NCBI RefSeq assembly: GCF_029962485.1
Contig: NZ_CP073638.1
Coordinates: 372,001 to 436,000, forward strand
DNA: 64,000 bases
Direction: 5' to 3'
Origin: Burkholderia cepacia
GTDB lineage: Bacteria > Pseudomonadota > Gammaproteobacteria > Burkholderiales > Burkholderiaceae
Shown: positions 33,674-42,977 of the stretch, one piece after another
How the letters are laid out: each line of letters starts with the position of its first letter
How positions within the stretch are numbered: the stretch's first letter is position 1
The notes under the pieces: model-generated
What the model saw: the letters and a program-made list of their open reading frames with translations, nothing else
What the model was told of the DNA's origin: nothing
Database searches by the model: none
Translations under genes and position numbers: made by a program

Positions 33674-35292
33674 TGGCCGATACCGATACGCAAAAGGCCG
33701 ACGTCGTCGTCGTCGGATCGGGTGTCGCAGGCGCGATCGTTGCCCATCAGCTCGCGATGGCCGGGAAGTCCGTGATCCTGCTGGAAGCCGGCCCGCGCAT
33801 GCCGCGCTGGGAAATCGTCGAGCGCTTTCGCAATCAGGTCGACAAGACCGATTTCATGGCGCCGTATCCGTCGAGCGCATGGGCGCCGCATCCGGAATAC
33901 GGCCCGCCGAACGACTACCTGATCCTGAAGGGCGAGCACAAGTTCAACTCGCAGTACATCCGCGCGGTGGGCGGCACGACGTGGCACTGGGCCGCGTCGG
34001 CGTGGCGTTTCATCCCGAACGACTTCAAGATGAAGACGGTGTACGGCGTCGGCCGCGACTGGCCGATCCAGTACGACGACATCGAGCATTACTACCAGCG
34101 CGCCGAAGAAGAACTCGGCGTGTGGGGCCCGGGCCCCGAGGAAGACCTGTACTCGCCGCGCAAGGAGCCGTACCCGATGCCGCCGCTGCCGTTGTCGTTC
34201 AACGAGCAGACGATCAAGAGCGCGCTCAACGGCTATGACCCGAAGTTTCACGTGGTGACCGAGCCGGTCGCGCGCAACAGCCGCCCGTACGACGGCCGGC
34301 CGACTTGTTGCGGGAACAACAACTGCATGCCGATCTGCCCGATCGGCGCGATGTACAACGGCATCGTGCACGTCGAGAAGGCCGAGCAGGCCGGCGCGAA
34401 GCTGATCGACAGCGCGGTCGTCTACAAGCTCGAGACCGGGCCGGACAAGCGCATCGTCGCCGCGATCTACAAGGACAAGACCGGCGCCGACCATCGCGTC
34501 GAGGGCAAGTACTTCGTGATCGCCGCGAACGGTATCGAGACGCCGAAGATCCTGCTGATGTCCGCGAACCGCGATTTCCCGAACGGCGTCGCGAACAGCT
34601 CCGACATGGTCGGCCGCAACCTGATGGACCACCCGGGCACCGGCGTGTCGTTCTACGCGAACGAGAAGCTCTGGCCGGGCCGCGGCCCGCAGGAGATGAC
34701 GTCGCTGATCGGTTTCCGCGACGGCCCGTTCCGCGCGACCGAAGCCGCGAAGAAGATCCACCTGTCGAACATGTCGCGCATCAACCAGGAGACGCAGAAG
34801 ATCTTCAAGAGCGGCAAGCTGATGAAGCCCGCGGAACTCGACGCGCAGATCCGCGACCGTTCCGCGCGCTTCGTGCAGTTCGACTGCTTCCACGAAATCC
34901 TGCCGCAGCCCGAGAACCGCATCGTGCCCAGCAAGACGGCCACGGACGCGGTCGGCATTCCGCGCCCCGAGATCACGTATGCGATCGACGACTACGTGAA
35001 GCGCGGCGCCGTGCATACGCGCGAGGTCTACGCGACGGCCGCGAAGGTGCTCGGCGGCACCGAAGTCGTCTTCAACGACGAGTTCGCGCCGAACAACCAC
35101 ATCACGGGCGCGACGATCATGGGCGCGGATGCACGCGACTCGGTCGTCGACAAGGACTGCCGAACGTTCGACCATCCGAACCTGTTCATCTCGAGCAGCT
35201 CGACGATGCCGACCGTCGGTACGGTGAACGTGACGCTGACGATCGCGGCGCTCGCGCTGCGGATGTCGGACACGCTGAAGAAGGAAGTCTGA
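33673..35292 (+). CDS. FAD-glucose dehydrogenase alpha (catalytic) subunit
   Basis: A 539-residue GMC-type flavoprotein. The FAD-binding motif VVGSGVAGAIVAHQLAMAGK is at about 14-33. Four cysteines C212, C213, C218 and C222 (TCCGNNNCMPIC) match the ligands of the 3Fe-4S cluster known in the B. cepacia enzyme. The C-terminal GMC region NNHITGATIMGAD contains a conserved active-site His. It oxidises D-glucose to gluconolactone and passes electrons through the cluster to the cytochrome c subunit. It relies on the gamma subunit's Tat signal for export. It sits between gamma and beta with 1-bp overlap and 2-bp gap. Confidence 0.96.
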   Translation: MADTDTQKADVVVVGSGVAGAIVAHQLAMAGKSVILLEAGPRMPRWEIVERFRNQVDKTDFMAPYPSSAWAPHPEYGPPNDYLILKGEHKFNSQYIRAVGGTTWHWAASAWRFIPNDFKMKTVYGVGRDWPIQYDDIEHYYQRAEEELGVWGPGPEEDLYSPRKEPYPMPPLPLSFNEQTIKSALNGYDPKFHVVTEPVARNSRPYDGRPTCCGNNNCMPICPIGAMYNGIVHVEKAEQAGAKLIDSAVVYKLETGPDKRIVAAIYKDKTGADHRVEGKYFVIAANGIETPKILLMSANRDFPNGVANSSDMVGRNLMDHPGTGVSFYANEKLWPGRGPQEMTSLIGFRDGPFRATEAAKKIHLSNMSRINQETQKIFKSGKLMKPAELDAQIRDRSARFVQFDCFHEILPQPENRIVPSKTATDAVGIPRPEITYAIDDYVKRGAVHTREVYATAAKVLGGTEVVFNDEFAPNNHITGATIMGADARDSVVDKDCRTFDHPNLFISSSSTMPTVGTVNVTLTIAALALRMSDTLKKEV

Positions 35293-35294
35293 CC

Positions 35295-36572
35295 GTGCGG
35301 AAATCTACTCTCACCTTCCTCCTCGCCGGCTGCCTCGCGCTGCCGGGGCTCGTACGCGCGGCCGATGCGGCCGATCCGGCGCTGGTCAAGCGCGGCGAAT
35401 ACCTCGCGGTCGCGGGCGACTGCATGGCATGCCATACCGCGAAGGGCGGCAAGCCGTTCGCGGGCGGTCTCGGCATGCCGATCCCGATGCTCGGCAAGAT
35501 CTACACGAGCAACATCACGCCCGATCCCGATACGGGCATCGGCAACTGGACGGCCGAGGACTTCGAGCGCGCGGTGCGTCACGGGGTGTCGAAGAACGGC
35601 GACAACCTGTATCCGGCGATGCCGTACGTGTCTTACGCGAAGATCAACGACGACGACATGCAGGCGCTGTACGCGTACTTCATGCACGGCGTCGAGCCGG
35701 TCAAGCAGGCGCCGCCGAAGAACGAGATCCCCGCGCTGCTGAGCATGCGCTGGCCGCTGAAGATCTGGAACTGGCTGTTCCTGAAGGACGGCGCGTACGA
35801 GCCGAAGCCGGCGCAGAGCGCCGAGTGGAACCGCGGCGCGTATCTCGTCCAGGGTCTTGCTCACTGCAGCACGTGCCACACGCCGCGCGGCATCGCGATG
35901 CAGGAGAAGTCGCTCGACGAAAGCGGCGGCAGCTTCCTGTCGGGTTCGGTGCTCGCGGGTTGGGACGGCTACAACATCACGTCCGACGCCAACGCGGGGA
36001 TCGGCGGATGGACGCAGCAGCAGCTCGTCCAGTACCTGCGCACTGGTAGCGTGCCGGGCCTCGCGCAGGCGGCCGGCCCGATGGCCGAGGCGATCGAGCA
36101 CAGCTTCTCGAAGATGACCGAAGCCGATATCGGTGCGATCTCGACGTACATCCGCACGGTGCCGGCGGTGGCCAGCGGCGACGCGAAGCAGTCGCGCTCG
36201 TCGTGGGGCAAGCCGGCCGAGGACGGCCTGAAGCTACGCGGCGTCGCGCTCGCGTCGTCGGGCATCGATCCGGCGCGGCTGTACCTCGGCAACTGCGCGA
36301 CCTGCCACCAGATGCAGGGCAAGGGCACGCCGGACGGCTATTACCCGCCGCTGTTCCACAACTCGACGGTCGGCGCACCGAATCCGACCAACCTCGTGCA
36401 GGTGATCCTGAACGGCGTGCAGCGCAAGGCCGGTAGCGAGGACGTCGGAATGCCGGCGTTCCGCCACGAGCTGTCGGATGCGCAGATCGCCGCGCTGACG
36501 AACTACGTGACCGGGCAGTTCGGCAATCCGGCCGCGAAGGTGACCGAGCAGGACGTCGCGAAGCTGCGCTGA
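35295..36572 (+). CDS. FAD-glucose dehydrogenase beta subunit, triheme cytochrome c
   Basis: A 425-residue periplasmic cytochrome with three CXXCH heme sites: CMACH (43-47), CSTCH (191-195) and CATCH (334-338). The start is GTG at 35295, two bases after the alpha stop. A Sec signal peptide occupies residues 1-22 (cleavage near VRA-A). It passes electrons from the alpha subunit to ubiquinone. The three-gene order gamma-alpha-beta is that of the B. cepacia enzyme. Confidence 0.95.
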   Translation: MRKSTLTFLLAGCLALPGLVRAADAADPALVKRGEYLAVAGDCMACHTAKGGKPFAGGLGMPIPMLGKIYTSNITPDPDTGIGNWTAEDFERAVRHGVSKNGDNLYPAMPYVSYAKINDDDMQALYAYFMHGVEPVKQAPPKNEIPALLSMRWPLKIWNWLFLKDGAYEPKPAQSAEWNRGAYLVQGLAHCSTCHTPRGIAMQEKSLDESGGSFLSGSVLAGWDGYNITSDANAGIGGWTQQQLVQYLRTGSVPGLAQAAGPMAEAIEHSFSKMTEADIGAISTYIRTVPAVASGDAKQSRSSWGKPAEDGLKLRGVALASSGIDPARLYLGNCATCHQMQGKGTPDGYYPPLFHNSTVGAPNPTNLVQVILNGVQRKAGSEDVGMPAFRHELSDAQIAALTNYVTGQFGNPAAKVTEQDVAKLR

Positions 36573-36623
36573 TGCGGCGCGCAACGAAGCAGGGCGACAA
36601 CGGACAAGAGGAGGCGCACAGCA

Positions 36624-36641
36624 CATCGGGCGGGCCCGATG
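36624..36641 (+). terminator. Hairpin after the glucose dehydrogenase operon
   Basis: CATCGGGC and GCCCGATG are separated by only GG, 52 nt after the stop. There is no T tract, so it may weaken but not end transcription toward the DoxX gene. Confidence 0.4.
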
Positions 36642-36744
36642 CCGGTTGTTGCAGGGCGGGGCGGGCGGCGCAGGCGGCCGCCCGTCCTGGTTCGTTGGCA
36701 ATCCGGTGCGCGTAGGCCGCGCATCGTTTTCGTTGGTCGAGACC

Positions 36745-37164
36745 ATGACACCGAATCAACCGTTTCTCGCGTCCCAGCGCGATGTGCTGCTGCTGCTGTC
36801 CCGGATCCTGCTCGTGATCCTGTTCGTGATGTTCGGCTGGAAGAAGATCGTCGACTTCCCCGGTACCATCGCGTTCATGGGCTCCGAAGGCGCGCCCGCG
36901 CCGATCATTTCCGCGGCGATCTCGGTCGTGATGGAGCTGTTCGCCGGGATCGCGATCCTCGTCGGCTTCCAGACGCGCCCGCTTGCGCTGCTGCTGGCGC
37001 TCTATACGATCGGCACCGGCATCATCGGCCACCACTACTGGACGATGACGGGCGGCGAGCAGATCAACAACATGATTCATTTCTACAAGAACATCGCGAT
37101 CGCGGGTGGCCTGCTTGCACTGTGCGCGGCGGGCCCCGGTCGATATTCGATCGATCGCGGATAA
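36745..37164 (+). CDS. DoxX family membrane protein
   Basis: A 139-residue inner-membrane protein with four hydrophobic helices and the DoxX pattern (LLLSRILLVILFVMFGWKKIVDFPGT, then VMELFAGIAILVGFQTRPLALLLA). Members are often linked with quinone-dependent oxidation and thiosulfate or redox stress, with no settled reaction. The ATG at 36745 places the first helix at residue 15. It lies 172 bp after the glucose dehydrogenase beta gene and before a porin, so it may belong to the glucose-oxidation neighbourhood. Confidence 0.85.
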   Translation: MTPNQPFLASQRDVLLLLSRILLVILFVMFGWKKIVDFPGTIAFMGSEGAPAPIISAAISVVMELFAGIAILVGFQTRPLALLLALYTIGTGIIGHHYWTMTGGEQINNMIHFYKNIAIAGGLLALCAAGPGRYSIDRG

Positions 37165-37227
37165 ACAGATCCTGGGCGCGCGCATGGGGCGCGCGCGGGA
37201 AGGTCGAGACTCCGAGGGGGCATCATT

Positions 37228-38331
37228 TTGCGACTTAAACATTTCGCATGGCTGATTGCCGCCGCCACACCGGCGGCTGCCTTTGCACAGACGAGCGTGA
37301 TGCTGTACGGCCGGATCGACGGCGGCATCGAATACCTGAACCACATCGCGACGCCGAACGGCAGCAAGTCGCGCTGGAGCGCGGAAGGCGGCGACTGGGG
37401 CACCAGCATGTTCGGCCTGAAGGGCTTCGAGGATCTCGGCGGCGGGCTGTCGACGGTCTTCAACCTGGAGACCGCATTCCAGGTGATGAACGGCACGACG
37501 GGCGGCGGGCGCATGTGGTCGCGGCGCGCATATGTCGGGCTGAAGAGCGACACGTGGGGCCAGCTGCAGGCCGGCCGCAACCTGTTCATCGACAGCGACG
37601 GCGTGTGGGAATTCGATCCGTTCGTCCAACAGGCGTTTTCGTCCGCGTCGCTCGTGCGTGGCCGCAACTGGCAGCAGAGCAGCAACAACATCGAATATCA
37701 CAGCCCGGTGATCGGCGGCTTCGACGTGCAGGCGCAATATGCGTTCGGCAATCAGTCGCGCGGCTTCAACTACGGTGCGGCCGACGATTTCGGCCGCTCG
37801 GACGGGATCATGATCTCGTACCACTCGCCGGTGTTCGACGTGCGCGGCATGTACGACGAGCTGCGCGACAACAACGGCAAGTTCAGCAACATCTTCACGG
37901 CGTCACGCGAGTACTTCGTCGGTGCAAACGTGAAGGTGTCGAAGTTCAAGATCCAGGGTGCGTATACGCACTACCAGGCGCCTGACAGCCCGGCCGGCGT
38001 CGCCGATCGCGCCGATCACTACTGGCTCGGCGCGACCTATGCGGCGAATCCGCAATGGGCCGTGACGGCCGGCGGCTATTACGTGAAGGTGGGCGACGGC
38101 GGCAGCGACGCATCGCACGATCCGTCAGGCCACGCGATGATGTACGTGCTCGGCACCACGTACAACCTGTCGAAGCGCACGTTCCTGTACGGCACGGTCG
38201 CGTATGTGCGCAACGGCGGCAACTCGAACTTCTCGCTGCTGGCGACGCCGCGCGACGCGACGTCGGGCACGAGCCCGCTTGCGGGCGAGTCGCAGACGGG
38301 GGCGTATGTGGGGATGATGCATACGTTCTGA
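37228..38331 (+). CDS. Outer-membrane porin (OmpC-like, TTG start)
   Basis: A 367-residue Gram-negative trimeric porin. The signal peptide is LRLKHFAWLIAAATPAAAFAQ with cleavage after AFA. The mature part begins with TSVMLYGRIDGGIEY, the standard Burkholderia porin first strand, and ends with a terminal Phe (GMMHTF) recognised by the BAM complex. The start is TTG at 37228 with AGGGGG a few bases upstream; no ATG fits. It follows DoxX by 63 bp and ends in a strong bidirectional terminator. It might admit substrate for the periplasmic glucose dehydrogenase (inference). Confidence 0.92.
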   Translation: MRLKHFAWLIAAATPAAAFAQTSVMLYGRIDGGIEYLNHIATPNGSKSRWSAEGGDWGTSMFGLKGFEDLGGGLSTVFNLETAFQVMNGTTGGGRMWSRRAYVGLKSDTWGQLQAGRNLFIDSDGVWEFDPFVQQAFSSASLVRGRNWQQSSNNIEYHSPVIGGFDVQAQYAFGNQSRGFNYGAADDFGRSDGIMISYHSPVFDVRGMYDELRDNNGKFSNIFTASREYFVGANVKVSKFKIQGAYTHYQAPDSPAGVADRADHYWLGATYAANPQWAVTAGGYYVKVGDGGSDASHDPSGHAMMYVLGTTYNLSKRTFLYGTVAYVRNGGNSNFSLLATPRDATSGTSPLAGESQTGAYVGMMHTF

Positions 38332-38352
38332 GCGGGGCAACGCCAGATACGC

Positions 38353-38384
38353 AAAAGGCACGGGTCGTCGAACCCGTGCCTTTT
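38353..38384. terminator. Bidirectional Rho-independent terminator
   Basis: A 13-bp perfect stem (AAAAGGCACGGGT / ACCCGTGCCTTTT) has a 6-nt loop, with A run on the left and T run on the right. It sits between the porin and the convergent MHS transporter and should stop both. Confidence 0.92.
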
Positions 38385-38426
38385 TCATTTGCGGCATGCG
38401 GCAGCTTCAGCCGCATCGGCCGCCGC

Positions 38427-39746
38427 TTAGTCGAGCGACTTCCCCGCCTTCTCGTCCATGCAGCGAATCGCGAGCAGCGTGAATACGCCGCAACCGATCG
38501 CATACCACGCGGGCGCATTCGCGTTGCCGGTCGCCGCGATCAGCCACGTGACGAAGAACTGCGCGAAGCCGCCGAAGATCGCGACGCCGACGCTGTACAC
38601 GAGCGCGCCGCCGGTTGCGCGCACCGCACGCGGGAACAGTTCGCCGAGCATCGCGCCCGTCGCACCGATGTTGATCGCGTGCACGATCGACAGCGCGGCG
38701 ATGATCGACAGCAGCGACGCCGCGCCCGGCCAGCGGTTCAGCGCGACGAACGCCGGGTAGATCGCGACCATCAGCACGATGCGCGTCCACCAGACGATCC
38801 GGTTGCGCCCGTACACGTCGGACAGGTGGCCGCCGATCGGCGTCACGAGCATCAGGATCGCGCCGGCGACGCAGCCGGCCGTCATCGACAACCAGGTCGG
38901 CAGGTGCAGCACCTGCACGCCGTAGATCGCCATGTAGAACACGATGATGTAGTGGATCGACGTGCCGCCGATCGTCACGCCAAGGCCCGCGAACACGGCC
39001 TTGCCGTGATGGCGCAGCACGTCGGCGAGCGGCAGCGACGCGACCGGTTCGTCGTGCGCGGCGGCGGGCGTGGCAGCCGGCACTTCCTCGACGGTACGGC
39101 GCAGCCAGTAGCCGAGCGGAACGAACAGCGTGCCGATGATGAACGGTACGCGCCAGCCCCAGCTTTCGAGCTGCGCGGTATTCAGCGTCGACGTCAGCGC
39201 GACACCGGTGAGCGCGCCCGCGAGCGCGGCGAGCCCCTGGCTCGAGAACTGGAACGATGCGTAGAAGCCGCGACGATGCTGCGGCGCCTGCTCGAGCAGC
39301 AGCGTCGTCGACGCGCCGACTTCGCCGCCCGACGCGAACCCCTGCAGCAGGCGCGCGAGCACGAGCAGCACCGGTGCGGCGATGCCGATCTGCGCGAAGG
39401 TCGGTGCGACCGCGATCGTCGCGGTGCCGAGCGCCATCAGCAGCAGCGTGAGTATCATCGCCTTCTTGCGGCCGGCACGGTCGGCATACATGCCGATCAC
39501 GAGCCCGCCGAGCGGCCGCGTGACGAAGCCGACGCCGAAGCTCGCGACCGCGAGCATCAGCTGCCCGAACGGCGAATGCACCGGGAAGAACAGCTTGCCG
39601 ATCAGGATCGCGAAGAAGCTGTAGACCGTGAAGTCGTAGAACTCGAGCGCGTTGCCGACGGCGGCGGCAGCGATCAGCCGGCGTTTCTTTGCGGCGGCGC
39701 GGGCATCGACCGGCGTGCCGGCGAAAGGAAGGGCGGACGTTTCCAT
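38427..39746 (-). CDS. MHS-family MFS transporter
   Basis: A 439-residue symporter of the metabolite:H+ symporter group with 12 helices. Diagnostic features are GNALEFYDFTVYSFFAILIGKLFFP at the first helix, RPLGGLVIGMYADRAGRKKAMILTLLLMALGT (motif A), and GFASGGEVGASTTLLLEQAP. Members carry dicarboxylates, betaine-type compounds or aromatic acids. It lies 42 bp downstream of an M20 amidohydrolase on the same strand, so it probably imports that enzyme's N-acyl substrate. The divergent LysR gene is the likely regulator. Confidence 0.92.
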   Translation of the reverse strand: METSALPFAGTPVDARAAAKKRRLIAAAAVGNALEFYDFTVYSFFAILIGKLFFPVHSPFGQLMLAVASFGVGFVTRPLGGLVIGMYADRAGRKKAMILTLLLMALGTATIAVAPTFAQIGIAAPVLLVLARLLQGFASGGEVGASTTLLLEQAPQHRRGFYASFQFSSQGLAALAGALTGVALTSTLNTAQLESWGWRVPFIIGTLFVPLGYWLRRTVEEVPAATPAAAHDEPVASLPLADVLRHHGKAVFAGLGVTIGGTSIHYIIVFYMAIYGVQVLHLPTWLSMTAGCVAGAILMLVTPIGGHLSDVYGRNRIVWWTRIVLMVAIYPAFVALNRWPGAASLLSIIAALSIVHAINIGATGAMLGELFPRAVRATGGALVYSVGVAIFGGFAQFFVTWLIAATGNANAPAWYAIGCGVFTLLAIRCMDEKAGKSLD

Positions 39747-39788
39747 GGGGTTCCCCCGGTAAGCGCGAAACTGCGTGGTGAAGGGCTG

Positions 39789-40973
39789 TCAGGCCGCGAG
39801 CCAGGCTTCGGCGACGCGAACCCAGTAGCTCGCGCCGATCGCGAGAATGTCGTCGTTGAAGTCGTAGCCGGGGTTGTGCACCATGCAGCCGCCCTTGCTG
39901 CCGATCCCGTTGCCGATGAATGCGTAGCAGCCGGGGCGCGCCTCGAGCATGAACGCGAAATCCTCGCTGCCCATCAGCGGTGCGGAGTCGGTTTCGACAC
40001 GGTCGGCGCCGAGCATCTGGCGCGCGATATCGGCCGCGAACGCGGTCGGTTCCGCGTGATTCACGAGCACCGGGTAGCCGTAGTCGTAGTCGACTTCCGC
40101 CGTGACGCCGAAGCTTTCCGCCTGGCCTTTCGCGAGCGCTTCGATGCGGCGCGCGAGCAGCGCGCGCACGTCGGCGTTCAGCGCGCGCACCGACAGCTTC
40201 ATCACGACGGTTTCGGGAATGATGTTGAACGTCTCGCCGGCCTGCACGCTGCCGACCGTGATCACGGCCGCATGCTGCGCATCGACCTCGCGCGCGACGA
40301 TCGTCTGCAGCGCGACCATGATGCTGCCCGCCGCCGACATCGGATCGCGCGCGAAATGCGGCATCGCGCCGTGGCCGCCGACGCCGCGCAGCGTGATCGT
40401 CACGCGGTCGGCCGACGCCATCGCGGCGCCGGTGCGGAACGCCATGTCGCCGGCCGCGCGGCCCGGCATGTTGTGGATCGCGAAGATCGCGTCGCACGGG
40501 AAGCGGTCGAACAGGCCGTCGTCCATCATCGCCTTCGCGCCGCCGAAGTTTTCCTCGGCCGGCTGGAAGATCAGGTTCAGCGTGCCGGAGAACTGGCGCG
40601 TTGCCGCGAGGTGGCGCGCCGCGCACAGCAGCATCGCCGTGTGGCCGTCATGGCCGCACGCATGCATCTTGTTCGCATGGCGGCTCGCATACGGCAGGCC
40701 CGTGGCTTCCGCGAGCGGCAGCGCGTCCATGTCGGCGCGCAGCCCGACCGTGCGCGTGCCTTGCCCTTCACGCAGCACGCCGACGACGCCTGTCTTGCCG
40801 ATGCCGCGATGTACTTCATAGCCCCAGCCGGTGAGCAGCTCGGCGACGAGATCGCTCGTGAGCGTCTCTTCGAATGCCAGTTCGGGATGAGCATGGATGC
40901 GGCGGCGCACCTCGACCAGTTCGGGCGCGATCGCGGCGATGCCGGGGATGACGGGGTTCACGGCTTGCAGCAT
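39789..40973 (-). CDS. M20 amidohydrolase (hippurate hydrolase-like)
   Basis: A 394-residue M20/IAA-amino-acid hydrolase family enzyme. The metal-binding motif HACGHDGHTAMLL, the QPAEENFGGA catalytic segment and MGSEDFAFML are all present. Such enzymes cleave N-acyl amino acids such as hippurate. The ATG at 40973 has TGGAG 6 nt upstream. With the MHS transporter it forms a small uptake-and-hydrolysis operon, divergent from a LysR gene across 182 bp. Confidence 0.92.
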   Translation of the reverse strand: MLQAVNPVIPGIAAIAPELVEVRRRIHAHPELAFEETLTSDLVAELLTGWGYEVHRGIGKTGVVGVLREGQGTRTVGLRADMDALPLAEATGLPYASRHANKMHACGHDGHTAMLLCAARHLAATRQFSGTLNLIFQPAEENFGGAKAMMDDGLFDRFPCDAIFAIHNMPGRAAGDMAFRTGAAMASADRVTITLRGVGGHGAMPHFARDPMSAAGSIMVALQTIVAREVDAQHAAVITVGSVQAGETFNIIPETVVMKLSVRALNADVRALLARRIEALAKGQAESFGVTAEVDYDYGYPVLVNHAEPTAFAADIARQMLGADRVETDSAPLMGSEDFAFMLEARPGCYAFIGNGIGSKGGCMVHNPGYDFNDDILAIGASYWVRVAEAWLAA

Positions 40974-41021
40974 GGTGTCTCCAGTGGGGCCGAAGGGGCG
41001 TTTGACGCGTATATGACGAGC

Positions 41022-41066
41022 AAGCATATAAATTTCTTTTGCTTACCAGAAGCTGATAAATTGCTT
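41022..41066. promoter_or_regulatory. Two similar repeats in the amidohydrolase/LysR promoter
   Basis: Two inverted repeats of related form: AAGCA...TGCTT at 41022-41044 and AAGC...GCTT at 41050-41066. Both contain ATAAATT in the middle. They lie centrally between divergent genes, as expected for tandem LysR binding sites. Confidence 0.55.
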
Positions 41067-41155
41067 TGGTGCACACCACCGGTTGCCGCTCGGGAATACC
41101 CTGAACAGGCGCGCACGGCCGAGTACAGGGTTTCCACGGATCACGCATCGCCGCC

Positions 41156-42058
41156 ATGAAATACCATCAGCTGAAAGCGTTCGTCACCGTCGCCGAAGAA
41201 GGCAGCATTCGCGCGGCCGCGCGGCGTCTGAACGTGTCGCCGGCGGCGCTGACGAAGGCAGTCAAGGAACTTGAGATCGCGCTTGGCGTGTCGCTCGTCG
41301 TGCGTACCGCGCGCGGCGTGCAACTCACTGCGTTCGGCCAGCAACTGCAGGTGCGCGCGCGGCTGATCGTCGCCGAAATGCAGCGCGCCCGTGACGACAT
41401 CGAGCAGGCGCAGGGCGCGATGACGGGTTCCGTCGCGGCGGCGATCACGCCGGCGGCCGCGGTGACGATCCTGCCCGACGCGTTTCGTGCATTCCGGCGC
41501 CGCTTTCCGGTAGCGCGCGTCAACCTGATCGAAGGGTTTCCGGGTGTCGCGCTGCCGCGCCTGCACGACGGTTCGCTCGATTTCGCGATCGCCGTCGTCG
41601 TGCCCGAGCTGCTGGCGGCCGAGTTCGATCATGCGGAGCTTTACGCGAGCCGCTCGCTGATCGTCGCGCGCAAGGGGCATCCGCTCGCGTCGGCCACGTC
41701 GCTCGCCGATCTCGTCGAGGCCGACTGGCTGATGAACCCGTCGCCGGAAAGCTCCACACAGGTATTGTTCAATTCGTTTGTCGCATACGGGCTGCCGGTG
41801 CCGGCGCGCGTCGTCGAATGCCCGAGCTTCGGGCTCGCACACAGCCTGATGACCGGTTGCGACCTGATCGCATCGATGCCCGAGCAATTGTTGCAGGGTG
41901 AGTGGGCGCGCGACCAGCTCGCGGTGCTGCCGATCCGCGAGCGCCTGCCGGGCGTTTCGGTGCAGGTCGTCACGCGCCGCGACAGCCCGCTGACGCCGGC
42001 TGCTGCGATGCTGCTCGACTGCCTGCGCGATTCCGCGCGGCGCAAGGGGTTGCGGTGA
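41156..42058 (+). CDS. LysR family regulator of the amidohydrolase operon
   Basis: A 300-residue LysR protein with helix-turn-helix at about 15-58 (SIRAAARRLNVSPAALTKAVKELE) and ligand domain at 90-295. It diverges from an M20 amidohydrolase - MHS transporter pair and two tandem repeats lie between, so it most likely activates that operon in response to the substrate. It is related in form to the CysB/AbgR branch, whose AbgR regulates p-aminobenzoyl-glutamate use; that specific link is a suggestion only. Confidence 0.9.
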   Translation: MKYHQLKAFVTVAEEGSIRAAARRLNVSPAALTKAVKELEIALGVSLVVRTARGVQLTAFGQQLQVRARLIVAEMQRARDDIEQAQGAMTGSVAAAITPAAAVTILPDAFRAFRRRFPVARVNLIEGFPGVALPRLHDGSLDFAIAVVVPELLAAEFDHAELYASRSLIVARKGHPLASATSLADLVEADWLMNPSPESSTQVLFNSFVAYGLPVPARVVECPSFGLAHSLMTGCDLIASMPEQLLQGEWARDQLAVLPIRERLPGVSVQVVTRRDSPLTPAAAMLLDCLRDSARRKGLR

Positions 42059-42232
42059 ACCGGCACGCCACGATCGTCATGTAGTCATCCTGACGATATC
42101 CGGCCCGACAGGCGGCCGGCTGCACGTCGTTCCGGCGCATGCCGCGCGAGCCGGTATGATATCGGCCGGCCCGCCGCTCCGGCCGGCCTCCAACCACATC
42201 GCCATCCGGCATCCAGCAATCAGAGGCATCAC

Positions 42233-42553
42233 ATGACCAGTGCAACCCAATTCGACAACGTATCGGTCGTCAAGCGCGCGAACGTCTATTTCGACGGCAA
42301 GTGCGTGTCGCATACCGTGCTCTTCCCGGACGGCACGCGCAAGACGCTCGGCGTGATCCTGCCGTGCGCGCTCAACTTCGGCACGGACGCTCCCGAATTG
42401 ATGGAAGTGCAGGCCGGCAAGTGCCGCGTGAAGCTCGACGGCAGCAGCGAATGGCAGACCTACGGCGCAGGCGAGTCGTTCTCGGTGCCGGGCAAGAGCC
42501 GCTTCGACATCGAAGTGCTCGAGACGCTCGATTACGTCTGCAGCTACCTGTAA
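42233..42553 (+). CDS. ppnP: Pyrimidine/purine nucleoside phosphorylase
   Basis: A 106-residue cupin-like protein of the PpnP (YaiE, formerly DUF1255) family. The conserved [37 protein letters not shown] and [17 protein letters not shown] segments are present at full family length. The enzyme phosphorolyses several nucleosides to base and ribose-1-phosphate in the cytoplasm. It is a single gene ended by a good terminator. Confidence 0.92.
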
Positions 42554-42575
42554 GCGCGGGCGGCAGCAAAAGAAA

Positions 42576-42597
42576 AAGCCCCGCAGAAGCGGGGCTT
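42576..42597. terminator. Bidirectional terminator after ppnP
   Basis: A 9-bp stem AAGCCCCGC / GCGGGGCTT with an AGAA tetraloop, preceded by a run of A. The A run serves as the T tract for the convergent minus-strand gene. Confidence 0.88.
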
Positions 42598-42641
42598 GTC
42601 GCAAGCGGATGGCGCAAGGCCATCCGGAGCGCCTGTTCGAT

Positions 42642-42977
42642 TTACAGGCAGGCGTTGATGTCGCCGGCCGACGATGCATCGCCGCCGCGGAAACCGACCC
42701 AGGTTTTCGCATTTGCGGCATTGGCCGGGCGCACCACGGCGGCGGCGCCGTTCGGCGGCTGCTGGCCCGGCGCATAGACGGCCATTGCGAGGCCGTTCGC
42801 CAGTTCGTACTGCGACGTCACTTGTTGTTGCGACTTGTCGGCCCACGTCTTGGCGATGCACTGCGCCACCTGGTCGGCGGGTTTTTGGCTTTGTCCCACG
42901 TTCTGCAGGGCAGAGTCGGCAGCATGAGCAGAAAATGCCACGGTCAATGCGATGAGCGGTAAGTATTTTGCGTTCAC
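42642..42977 (-). CDS. Small secreted hypothetical protein
   Basis: A 111-residue protein with a signal peptide (MNAKYLPLIALTVAFSAHA, cleaved before ADSA). The mature part has ALQNVGQSQKPADQVAQCIAKTWADKSQQQVTSQYELANGLAMAVY, a pattern I associate with small Burkholderia periplasmic proteins of unknown role. Two Cys (in QCIAK and near the end NACL) may form a disulfide. The start is GTG at 42977 with AGGGAG upstream. It stands alone and shares a bidirectional terminator with ppnP. Confidence 0.75.
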   Translation of the reverse strand: MNAKYLPLIALTVAFSAHAADSALQNVGQSQKPADQVAQCIAKTWADKSQQQVTSQYELANGLAMAVYAPGQQPPNGAAAVVRPANAANAKTWVGFRGGDASSAGDINACL

